Assembly (NCBI GenBank): GCA_963580285.1
Contig: OY757010.1
Span: 216,300,204 to 216,364,203 of the forward strand
Direction: 5' to 3'
DNA length: 64,000 bases
Source: Lucinisca nassula
Taxonomy: Eukaryota; Mollusca; Bivalvia; Lucinida; Lucinidae
Shown: positions 46,403 through 55,984 of the stretch, one piece after another
Numbering within the stretch: position 1 is the stretch's first letter
Layout of the letters: every line of letters starts with the position of its first letter
The notes under the pieces: model-generated
What the model was told of the DNA's origin: nothing
What the model saw: only the letters and a program-made list of their open reading frames with translations
The model's database searches: none
Made by a program: the position numbers and the translations under genes

Positions 46403-47749
46403 TTACCTACTAAGGTAGTCTGCCCCCAAATTTTCCTGGCCCCGAATTGCAACAATCCGAAATCTATACGGCTGTAGTTTCATTGCCCAACGCATAATTC
46501 GAGGATTGAGAACTTTTGCTGTTTGCATATAAGACAAGGGCTTATGGTCTGTCTCAAGCAGGAATTCTACTCCGTAAAGATACTTGCGAAATTTCTCAAC
46601 ACCCCAGATAATAGCCAAACATTCCTTCCCTATTACAGAATAGTTTTTCTCACGAGGCAAAAGTTTCTTGCTGGCATAAGCAATGGGGAGTCGTCCTTCC
46701 CCTTCAAATTCTTGGAGCAAAACGGCTCCTATACCAACATCAGAAGCGTCCGTCCGGAGTATGAACGGATTCCCATCATGAAAGATAGGAAGACGAAGAA
46801 TAGGACTAGACGTGAGTCTATTCTTCAGGGTCTGGAAAGCCTTTTCATGATGGTCCTGCCAGTCTGTGAACTTGTTTGGTCTACTTTTCTTAGTTAAATC
46901 TGTCAAAGGGGAAGCAATAGATGAGAAATTTGGAATGAAACGGCGGTAGAAACCAGCCAACCCAAGAAATGACTTTATTTGTCTCTTAGTAGAAGGTCGA
47001 GGAGCATCCTTTATAGCTTTTATCTTGTCTTCTTGCGGTCTTACTGACTGAGCAGCTACACTGTGACCAAGACATTCGATACTGCTATACCCAATCATAC
47101 ACTTGGAAGGTTTTGCCGTCAACTTGGCTGTCCTAAGTCTATCCAAAACTTCACGTAATGACGTCAAGTGGTCTTTCCAAGTTTCGGTAAAGATCCACAT
47201 ATCATCGACGAAGCTATCAACGTTAGAAAGTTCGGACAGAATCATTCTCATCAACCTGCAAAATGTTGCTCCTGAGTTTACCAAACCGAAGGGCATAGTT
47301 TTGAATTGAAACAAGCCTTTGGGGGTTTCGAACGCAGTTAGGGGTTTTGTCTTAGACGTCATTTTTACCTGTCAATAACCTTTTGACAAATCTAATTTGC
47401 TAAAGTATTTGTGCCCCGACATTCTATTTATAACCTCCTTCATATTTGGCATTGGTTCTGCATCGAACTCCGTCACTTTATTAAGTTTACGGAAGTCAAT
47501 GCAGAACCGCACCGAACCATCTTTTTTAGGGACAAGTACTACAGGGGATGAGTATGGAGATATTGATGGCTCAATAACTCCTAAATCTAACATATCTTGA
47601 ATTTCTTTTTCCATTACATCCCGTACTTTATATGGTATTGCATAACCTTTTGACCTCACTGGTTCCGACGTCAGCAACTTTATGTCGTGTTCTATTTGGT
47701 CAGTTCGTCCTGGTACACTGGACAGTACGTCCGGGTATTCTTTTATCAA
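46403..47749 (-). CDS. reverse transcriptase and RNase H of the Gmr1-like element, broken
   Basis: The RT frame overlaps the integrase end by 4 nt in the -1 frame (AAAGAAAGACGTTGA), so the two are separated by an indel or a frameshift site. RT shows VPKKDGSVRFCIDFRKLN and FSKLDLSKGY. A TGA then replaces the usual Trp (GY-stop-QVKM), next to 47362. RT resumes with PFGLVNSGATF and the catalytic SFVDDMWIF. RNase H has TDASDVGIGAVL, KECLAIIW, TDHKPL and the final NLGADYLSR. Nothing follows RNase H except the polypurine tract and LTR, which confirms the domain order. Confidence 0.92.
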
Positions 47750-49533
47750 CGTCTTTCTTTACGCTGATCCTGCGTTAACATTTCTGAAATATTGACGTCC
47801 TTAAACGTCTCTGGTTGCTTTGCAGTAGGAAAAGCGCAATCTTCCAATGAGAATTCGTCAACGTCATCATTTTCAGTTGACGGAATGGACTCTACAGAAA
47901 GCAAGCAATGTGACGTCACATTCTGACGTTCCACATATTGCTTCAGTATGTTAGCGTGATATGTGTTAACATTTCCATTGACGTCAATCTTATAATCCAT
48001 TCTGTTCACTACCTCAACCACTTCATAAGGACCTTTCCATTGAAGCAATAATTTATTACTGTCTGTCGGTAGTAACAACAGCACTTTATCGCCGACGTCA
48101 AATTTACGCGACCTCGCGCCTTTATCATAATAAGCTTTCTGCTTAATCTGAACCTTCTTTAAATTATCACGCGCTAATTTGCATGTCTGCTCTAACCGTT
48201 CCCTAAGCTCAATAACGTATTGATACGTCGAAAGAACTTGCTCATCGCGTACCTCTTCAGCCCATAATTCTCTTAATATTGCCATTGGACCTCTGACGTT
48301 ACGTCCATATAACAACTCAAAAGGGGAGTATCCTAAAGACTCTTGTGGGACTTCCCTTACCGCAAATAATAAAGCTGGAAGATATTTATCCCAATCTTTT
48401 GGACGTTCAGCACACATGCGACGTAACATCTGCTTTAACGTAGCGTGGAAACGCTCTATCAGTCCGTTGCAAATTGGGTGTCTCGGACTACACGTTAACT
48501 GTTGAAGAGAAAGAAGTCTGCTGACTTCCTTCATTACCTCAGCAGTAAACTGTGATCCACAATCAGTCAATATTTCACCAGGAATGCCAACCCTATTAAA
48601 CATTTCAATAAGCGCTTCCGCGACACGTTCCGTCTCAATACTCGGTAAAGCTATCGCCTCTGGATACCTTGTCGCATAATCTATCATGGTTAAAATATAC
48701 CGAGATTTCCTATCAGATCGAGGCTCAATTGGACCAACTATGTCCACTGCCACCATCTTAAATGGCGTATCAATCAATGGCATTTTTCCTAGAGGTACTT
48801 TAGTGACCCGACCTTTCTGAATAGTTCTCTGACAAATATCACAAGATTTACAAAATCTAGCGACATCACCGCAAATACCGGACCAGTAAAACTCAGTTAC
48901 AACTCTATCCAATGTCTTCCTAATACCCATATGTCCAGACATAAGCGTTTCATGAGCCAGTTTCAACACCTTTCCTCGGAAACTTTGAGGGACCACAAGT
49001 TGGAAAGAGACTTTGTTACCCTTGGTGAACTCCCTATATGCCAAACGCTTTTTCTCAATAAACCTAGTTTCACCTCCATTTAAACCACGACACACAGTCT
49101 TGTTCCCAGATACAACCCTTTTCCTGATGTTTTCCAAAGTTGGATCATCAACCTGAGCTTGCTTGAAAGCCTCCTTGTCATCGTTAATGATCTGATCGGG
49201 AACCTTAAGTTTTCTGTAAGGCTTCTCATCCTGCCTAGTTTGAGACCTAGTTACAGCCGCAGCTGAGAAATGAGACATATCAGGAAGTTTTGATCCATCA
49301 ATGTTACCGATAACCAAATCGTACAACGTATCATCCATACACAAAGCTTCAGTTTTCCCAGTGAAAAAAGGACAATCAATGTCAATCATTGCCAAAGGAT
49401 ACCTTTGTGTGGATTCATCAATCAACGTTTGATTCTTTCTCATTAACTGACTATCCGAAACCAAACTTCTCCGAACGACACAGCCTGCACACCCAGTATC
49501 TCTTAATACAACCACCTTTTTATTATTAACCAA
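47746..49533 (-). CDS. protease and integrase of the Gmr1-like element
   Basis: There are about 595 open codons. Near the start is an aspartic protease motif (VVVLRDTGCAGCVVRRSLV). In the middle is the integrase zinc finger, H-X4-H ... CKSCDICQ. Then come the catalytic residues: AVDIVGP (D), LTDCGSQFT (D) and GLIERFHATLK (E). Near the end a GPY/F module reads LLLQWKGPYEVVEVV. The frame stops just after QDQRKERR. Integrase before RT is the reverse of ordinary Ty3/gypsy order. No ATG opens the frame: it follows the gag TGA directly, so expression would need readthrough or fusion. Confidence 0.92.
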   Translation of the reverse strand: MVNNKKVVVLRDTGCAGCVVRRSLVSDSQLMRKNQTLIDESTQRYPLAMIDIDCPFFTGKTEALCMDDTLYDLVIGNIDGSKLPDMSHFSAAAVTRSQTRQDEKPYRKLKVPDQIINDDKEAFKQAQVDDPTLENIRKRVVSGNKTVCRGLNGGETRFIEKKRLAYREFTKGNKVSFQLVVPQSFRGKVLKLAHETLMSGHMGIRKTLDRVVTEFYWSGICGDVARFCKSCDICQRTIQKGRVTKVPLGKMPLIDTPFKMVAVDIVGPIEPRSDRKSRYILTMIDYATRYPEAIALPSIETERVAEALIEMFNRVGIPGEILTDCGSQFTAEVMKEVSRLLSLQQLTCSPRHPICNGLIERFHATLKQMLRRMCAERPKDWDKYLPALLFAVREVPQESLGYSPFELLYGRNVRGPMAILRELWAEEVRDEQVLSTYQYVIELRERLEQTCKLARDNLKKVQIKQKAYYDKGARSRKFDVGDKVLLLLPTDSNKLLLQWKGPYEVVEVVNRMDYKIDVNGNVNTYHANILKQYVERQNVTSHCLLSVESIPSTENDDVDEFSLEDCAFPTAKQPETFKDVNISEMLTQDQRKERR

Positions 49534-49908
49534 TCATTGTGCCGTCGGTAACCTTGCCTTTAAGAAGTAACAGACACCTTCCCTAGTTTCCTTACTACAC
49601 TCCTCCCTATCCGAAATCAAAGGATCACCAACCTTATTTTCAAAAATACTTCCAATCTCATCACCTTTCCTAGTTACTTCCGTCTGACAAAAACTAACTT
49701 GGTGTGCTGCGCCACGTGATGTGCTATTATTTTTACCGCGTCCGCGAAAAGACCCTCTAAAATTACCACGACCACGTGTATAACCACGACCTACATTCTG
49801 CGTATTCTCATTCTTAACCTGAGAACCTTGAGTCTCTACGCGCGTGTTAAAATTTTCCTTAACACCGCTATCCCCAACTCCAGTTGCTCCTACATCTGCG
49901 CTATACAA
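49534..49908 (-). CDS. original gag C-terminus after the 308-bp duplication
   Basis: This open frame repeats the RGRG-rich gag tail (SADVGATGVGDSGV...) and continues past the duplication to GVCYFLKARLPTAQ. It is probably the genuine gag C-terminus, separated from the rest by the duplicated unit. Its TGA stop (49534-49536) is in the same frame as the following protease. The ancestral gag-pol may therefore have been one frame with a single stop between the genes, or the stop may be a secondary CGA-to-TGA change. Confidence 0.7.
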   Translation of the reverse strand: MYSADVGATGVGDSGVKENFNTRVETQGSQVKNENTQNVGRGYTRGRGNFRGSFRGRGKNNSTSRGAAHQVSFCQTEVTRKGDEIGSIFENKVGDPLISDREECSKETREGVCYFLKARLPTAQ

Positions 49909-50268
49909 TTGTTTCCTGTCGGGGTTCTTAAAACATTCAATTGTTAAATGCCCCTTACCGCAATCTCATCACCTTTCCTAGTTACTTCCGTCTGACAAAA
50001 ACTAACTTGGTGTGCTGCGCGACGTGATGTGCTATTATTTTTACCGCGTCCGCGAAAAGACCCTCTAAAATTACCACGACCACGTGTATAACCACGACCT
50101 ACATTCTGCGTATTCTCATTCTTAACCTGAGAACCTTGAGTCTCTACGCGCGTGTTAAAATTTTCCTTAACACCGCTATCCCCAACTCCAGTTGCTCCTA
50201 CCTCTGCGCTATACAATTGTTTCCTGTCGGGGTTCTTAAAACATTCAATTGTTAAATGCCCCTTACCG
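49653..50268 (-). repeat. 308-bp tandem duplication inside gag
   Basis: Units 49653-49960 and 49961-50268 are almost identical, differing at only a few bases. The unit length is not a multiple of three, so the duplication breaks gag from pol. Confidence 0.9.
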
Positions 50269-51332
50269 CATATGCTACACTTGATATCCGGTCTACCACT
50301 CGGTTTGTTCGAGTCAACTTTGTCCTGTTTACCCTGCGCTGCGCCTCTATTATCGCGTTGCCCCTTATTAATGCAACTATATACGCCCCCGCGCGCTTCT
50401 GCAAACAAATCTGCCTCCCTAGCCATTTCATCTAAATTACCAAACTGTTTTGGCTTCAGATGTACATACAGTTCTCTATTACATGACTCCAGGAACTGAT
50501 CCCTTGCCATGAAATCACAGACAGCCGGAAAAGATTTTTCTATCTTTGCCATATTAAGCCATTTTTCTAAATAACTTCTCAGTCTACTACTGAACTGTAT
50601 GAACGTTTCTGATTTCTCGGGCCTACTATAACGAAACTGCTTCCTAAATCCGCGCTCTGTCATGTCAAAATTCTTTAATAAAGCGTCCTTTAACTTTTCA
50701 TAATCCGCCGCATCCTCATTTGACAACCGGTCATATACATCAAGTGCGCGCCCTTTGAGCAATGCACTTAAATACGCGGCCCAAACACTCTTATCCCATT
50801 TATTAGCCGTAGCATATTTCTCAAACCTAGATAAATAACTATCCATTTTATCTTTACCCTCTTCAAAATAAGGTAACTTAGGATCCCGGGCATGAGCCAC
50901 CTTCTCAGCTTTTTGCTTTTCCAATTCTAGCTCGAGCTTAGCTCTCTGCATTTCTAACTGATTCCTTAATTCTTGGTGCTGTAGCTCAAACCCATGTTTT
51001 ATTTGTTCTAAATGGGCCTCACTAATCTCTTTTGCCTCCCTTTCAGTCTTAATGCGTGCCATTTCAAGTTCCTTATTAACATTCAACATAGCTAGTTCAT
51101 GTGCCCTTTCCTTTTCTTTTTCCTTTTCCTTTTCCTCTAACTTAGCTAGTTCATGTACTCTTTCCTTTTCCTTTTCCTCCCTTTCCTTTTCTTTTTCTTC
51201 AGACCTTAACCTTTCTCAATCCCTTTGCTCTTGCCTTTCTGCCCGCTCAATATCTTGCTGCTCTTTAACAAAACCTTGTAACTCCTTCCCCTCATAACCT
51301 AAGTCCTTTCCCATTTGCATTAAACGCTCCAT
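49944..51332 (-). CDS. gag of the Gmr1-like element, one internal stop
   Basis: The frame opens at ATG 51332, has an in-frame TGA at 51216-51218 (codon 39), and then stays open to 49944. The N-terminal third is a highly charged Glu/Lys/Arg coiled coil. A retrotransposon-gag-like region follows (DSYLSRFEKYATANKW... FIQFSSRLRSYLEKW), then a zinc knuckle CSICGKGHLTIEC and an RGRG-rich tail. The knuckle is CX2CX3HX4C, one residue shorter than the usual CX2CX4HX4C. The C-terminal end is displaced by a 308-bp tandem duplication that shifts the frame and ends the protein at DEIAVRGI. The TGA could be a CGA decay, since arginine codons are frequent around it. Confidence 0.85.
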
Positions 51333-52040
51333 TATTGATAACGTAAATCTCACGTTACTATCAAAACCACTATAAACTGATCAGTTATGATCAGTGATGA
51401 TTGAATGGGCTTAACTAAAACGTTAAGATATGTGTTATACGCGTTAATCTAACTAAAACGTTAGTTATTAAAGCACACGCGATTTGAAATGTCAAATGCT
51501 TTCAGCAAAGTATGACGTTGCGCACTGGTAGTCTAATATGACGTCATAAACTGACGACGTTTACAGTAAAATGCTACAATCCGAAGTTTCATCACATTAC
51601 AAAACTCCGATCACAACAAGTCACCATTAATGTTTCTATTACGTCATACCTAACCTCAAGCCACAGCGTAAATATTAACGCTACCGTTATGTCAACGTCA
51701 GTAAATTGTTAACGTCACTACGTCAGAACCATGTGTGGGTAAGATTAATTAGTAACTCCAGTTTAACTTATTAGAATGTCAGGTAACACAATTAAGTGGG
51801 GTCTACTTAAATTTTTCGTTACCAAGAAAAAGTGGGGTTTGCCTTTCCTTCCTGCTCAGAAATTATCGAATTGTCAGTATCCATTCAGTTGAATACATGG
51901 GTTTCGCACTTCATCAACGCAGGAAGGAAGATTAAAGTTAATTTCTAAATGTGGCTGTCAATGCATTTTTTTTTAAAGTTGATGATTCAGAGTATCAATG
52001 TGCTGTTCCACAGCCGGGAACACCAGCCAGAGATCAAATC

Positions 52041-52058
52041 CTCACTTCACTGACACCA
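52041..52058 (-). promoter_or_regulatory. primer-binding site of the LTR element
   Basis: Reading the minus strand, two bases after the 5' LTR comes TGGTGTCAGTGAAGTGAG. It starts with the TGG expected from a tRNA CCA end. TGGTGTCAG resembles sites complementary to some leucine tRNAs, but the tRNA is not certain. Confidence 0.7.
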
Positions 52059-52060
52059 AA

Positions 52061-54595
52061 TGTTACATGTGGGTTTACGGCGTCCCGCAAACCCACATGC
52101 TGACAAGACAACCGAGCGTGATCTCTGACAGGTGTACGGGCAGGTGTGGAGTAAGGCACAAGAAAGATGTTAGATGAATGACATGAATTATTTACAGTAT
52201 CTACATACAACACTTACAAACACAAAACATCACAATTTGTTGCTTCTGTAGCCAACTCACGACGTCCGCTCCGAAGGCAAAACAATGTTCTGTGCTCGGA
52301 ACGGGTGACGTGAATACCTACAGAAGCAAAAAAAAAACAACAACAAAAACAAAAAAAAGAAACAACACAAGACGCGACTGGCCAGTTTATAACTTAGGGT
52401 GAATCCCCCTCTCGCGTGAAACTTCCTCTCGCGAACTAGTGCAAACTGCACACTAGTCTATCGACATAGTTGCCGATCACAGGTTGCCGATCACAGGTTT
52501 AGCGATCGTCCGAATATCCTGCAGGTTAGTTGACCTCTTTTATGGTCTCACATTTGTTGACAATGAACAATGATTCTGATTCTGGTCTACGCTGATTACG
52601 GCGGTCTGTCCGCCCTTGCTGGACCCTAACGCCTAGCGTCGTACCAGTACCTGCTGCTATGAAGCAGGGAGCAGCAGGTCACACATTGTTGTGCCTGCAA
52701 ATTACGATAACTGGACTAGAAACGAGTCACAAAACATACATGCTATATCATGATCCCCCTCCCGGAGAAGTAAGAATATGTTCATGCATATACCGTTATT
52801 GCGCATGCGCCGACCAGACATACAGGCTGATTAGTGCATGCGACAAATAACCGTACAGCAGAACTCAACTTGACTGTGCATCAAATTATCAGCACCCAGC
52901 GCTTGACACAATAATATTCAAAGTTCATGTTTCCTTACTGAGCACTACAGAAATCAATTAATGCTCACTACTACTGAGCATAATACTCATCAAATTTGTG
53001 CTCACTACATTATCACAAGTAAGAGGCAATTGAACAGACCACGCCTTTGCGCTACCTGGTCAGCTGCCAATTACAGGAAACATAACAATCTCTATTTCAT
53101 ATCCTTCTCCGCGACACGGCTCACAAATATAGCTATTCACAAATTCAATACATAAATAACAGATAGAAACTACAACAGAAGATTTTCATCTATAATTCAC
53201 AACATTTGTTAGTGTCTCATAAGGGCCAACACTGTTTGCCGTAAATTCTCTCTGTATTTGGTAGGCACCCCGTCACAACCGTCCTCGCGACGCCGATGAC
53301 GCAGCTGACGTCATCCCCGCCGCTCAGGCCGTTATGACGTGTGGCGACCAAATACTCCCACTTATCATCATCACGTTCTTTATATGTACATACATGCACA
53401 AACTGAGTTATCAGACAAAAACGGCATCATTACAAAATGAACTCGTAATTCTTCTTGAACAAAATTATTTCTAATCAACGTGAACATGCTTGTAAAATAA
53501 AATTCATTACGGGTCATCATCACGGATAACCCAACAGGCTCTTGTAAGAGTTTGCCCTGATGATGAAGATATGGTTAAACCCGTCTTAAGTTTACGTCCC
53601 CTCTACACCTAATATCATATTGGGACGGAACCACGGTTTTCTAACCACAGCTAGTCAAAAGTCATGGATCAAACAAGTGACCCGGCGTTTATTAATTACA
53701 TTCTACAAAAGGGGTCTAAAAGCCTAAATGAATCTAGAATGAGCGGGTGTCCAAACTTTACGTCTCACCAACATCTAGGGTCAGCATGAGACAGGACCTC
53801 ACTTAGACTCATTCTACTACTGGAGAAGCCTGGGATCAATCCTGCGACGTCTAGCTGGCAAAGCTAGTAGCCTAATCACTACAGGCCACAACAGTGAATT
53901 CAGAATAGGCTTCAGGAAGTTGGGGTATACTAGAAGTAAACCCCTCCAAAACCTACAAGCATGTTCATACAAAAATAATACTAAACATAGATTTAACATA
54001 CCTTTCAATATACTTTCTACTTCCCGACACGATGTTGTAGGTATACGTTACAACTTGACCTGCTGCTAAAGTGTTCGTTTTTCTCAGGGTTTATATATCT
54101 ATGAATACTACCAGAAAATCACGCCTACTCATATTACCTTGCTCAATTCGTGGCGAGGTGGAGATACCGGCCACAAACAAAGCCAGATAGCAATAATCGA
54201 GTAGATAATGGATTTGCGTTCAAATAGTATATTTCCCATAGGAAAAATTGATGAAACGACCCTATAATCAATGACATGACTCCTGTCAAAACGAACACCC
54301 ACACAACACGTGACGGGAATAAAAATCATATATGGCACAATTTGGCGGTTGGCGATTTTTAGGCAAATTCTATAGGACTCGGCCTTATAGCGGCCCCCTG
54401 TATTGTAAAAACAGCTCTCTATAAACCACTCATGCATACATCGTATGATATGTGCATGACTTGTTCATGGAGCAGCACAGTTTGCGTACCATATTTCACC
54501 TAAAATATTTCACTCGCACCGCCCTACCATATATCTACTAAAATGATTTAGATGTGCATAAGCACCAGAGAGGTTTCCTATTCCATCTCGTAACA
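52061..54595 (-). repeat. 5' LTR of the Gmr1-like element
   Basis: This is the promoter-side LTR in element orientation. It has the same termini and length as the left LTR. The inner edge abuts the primer-binding site and the outer edge meets retrozyme sequence ATCAACC. Confidence 0.93.
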
Positions 54596-54816
54596 ATCAA
54601 CCATAGTGCAGTTTATATTTTACTTTTGGTCCTCTGAGATCAGCGTGAATATTCTGAGAAATCGGAAATGCATTATTGGTTTAGAATCGTATTCTAGACA
54701 GATTTTTAATTATTTTGACCCCATTTTGATTAATATCAGTCTTTGAATCGACTGCCTATTCGAAATTCGCAAAATTGCAGTATGTTTCCTCTGGCTTTCT
54801 TTGCCGGATCACTACA

Positions 54817-54862
54817 GGGTCACTGATGAGGCTTTATTAGCCGAAACTACGTAGTATGACCC
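54817..54862 (+). ncRNA. type I hammerhead ribozyme, copy 1
   Basis: Helix I is GGGTCA (54817-54822) with TGACCC (54857-54862), 6 perfect pairs. The core is CTGATGA (54823-54829). Helix II is GGC/GCC with loop TTTATTA. The GAAA box is at 54843-54846. Helix III ACT(A)/(T)AGT is closed by a tiny loop, and the cleavage triplet GTA ends at 54856. All invariant core bases are present. A very short helix III is typical of animal retrozymes and Penelope-like elements, which often work as dimers. Confidence 0.9.
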
Positions 54863-55200
54863 ATCTTCTTTCTTATGAATGTTTTCATTGCTCTTAAAGG
54901 AACTCATTTTTTGATTTTTATTTGCCTTCACTGCAGCCGGTGTTGTGCCGTGTGGCGGCCGTAAAACGTCTCCCCGTACATCAACCAAAGTGCAGTTTAT
55001 ATTTTACTTTTGGTCCTCTGAGATCAGCGTGAATATTCTGAGAAATCGGAAATGCATTATTGGTTTAGAATCGTATTCTAGACAGATTTTTAATTATTTT
55101 GACCCCATTTTGATTAATATCAGTCTTTGAATCGACTGCCTATTCGAAATTCGCAAAATTGCAGTATGTTTCCTCTGGCTTTCTTTGCCGGATCATTACA

Positions 55201-55246
55201 GGGTCACTGATGAGGCTTTATTAGCCGAAACTACGTAGTATGACCC
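55201..55246 (+). ncRNA. type I hammerhead ribozyme, copy 2
   Basis: This is identical in sequence to copy 1 and lies exactly 384 bp downstream. Helix I is 55201-55206 with 55241-55246, the core is 55207-55213, and the predicted cleavage is after 55240. Confidence 0.9.
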
Positions 55247-55984
55247 ATCTTCTTTCTTATGAATGTTTTCATTGCTCTTAAAGGAACTCATTTTTGATTT
55301 TTATTTATTCGTTTAGCCACAGCCTTCTAGAGATAAAAATACAGAAAAGGGTGAGGTAAATGGGCAACTTGTTGGTATCAGGAAAGATACAAAACGAGTT
55401 GAAGAGAAAGCAAAGCGGTATCTCTAGGGCTCGGCGTGACCAGCCGATTGACCGTGCCGGACCGCACGGCTACCCGTCTGCACCGAAAAGCCAGGCCAAA
55501 GAGGCGTGTTGGGCACCTTAAGCACCGCAACCTCAGGTAACGCTCAACCTCCGGGATCCCTTCTTCCGGCTTACAGGACGCCACCCACGGCAAACGGGTG
55601 GTACTTCCTTTAGCTCTTCCCAGTGGGCACAGAGACCACAGCGGCAATGTGCCCAGTGGGAATTGAGCCCCCAGGGCCAAGGCAAGGCTAGAAGTCTAAT
55701 ACCTGGGGGACAGGTTAGCAATGCAGGGACATCTTGGCCCTCTTGTTGAAATCTTCCATACTGCGAATTGTTTGGTTTATTATTATTACTGTTTTTTTTT
55801 TTTTCATGAACTTCAGCACCCAAAAGGGGCAGAGGGCGTCCGACAAACAAAGCTGTCCTAAGAATTTTTTTGCTGGCTGAGCCCTCTGTTAAATTGCCAG
55901 ACAAAGAGGAGCAAAAGAAACTGACTGACACAGGACTTGGTAACAAAAGTATAATTTAATCAGGTTTATTTAATCAGGTTTATT

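Larger units (their letters stand above)
43752..54595 (-). mobile_element. Gmr1-like Ty3/gypsy LTR retrotransposon, 10.84 kb, degenerate
   Basis: Two 2535-bp LTRs (43752-46286 and 52061-54595) begin TGTTAC and end GTAACA. They enclose a minus-strand primer-binding site, gag, protease-integrase, RT-RNase H and a polypurine tract. RT (FVDD) and the ADYLSR end are Ty3/gypsy-type, but integrase lies upstream of RT, as in copia. Among known groups this is the Gmr1-like arrangement. By eye the LTRs differ at roughly 25-30 positions (about 1%), so the insertion is fairly young, yet the reading frames are already broken. The insertion is in an intron of the receptor gene, in the same orientation, within a retrozyme dimer. 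The flanking trinucleotide ATC is repeated on both sides. Confidence 0.93.
54596..55306 (+). mobile_element. retrozyme: tandem 384-bp units carrying hammerhead ribozymes
   Basis: Unit 1 (54596-54979) and unit 2 (54980 to about 55306) are nearly identical and exactly 384 bp in register. Each contains one hammerhead ribozyme. Adding the left fragment beyond the LTR element gives two full units plus about 15 bp, ended by the same 16-mer on both sides, as expected for a dimeric retrozyme insertion. By family knowledge these are non-autonomous elements that spread through small self-cleaved circular RNAs. Cleavage at both sites would release a 384-nt monomer (54857-55240). No ORF is needed or seen. 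Confidence 0.85.
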
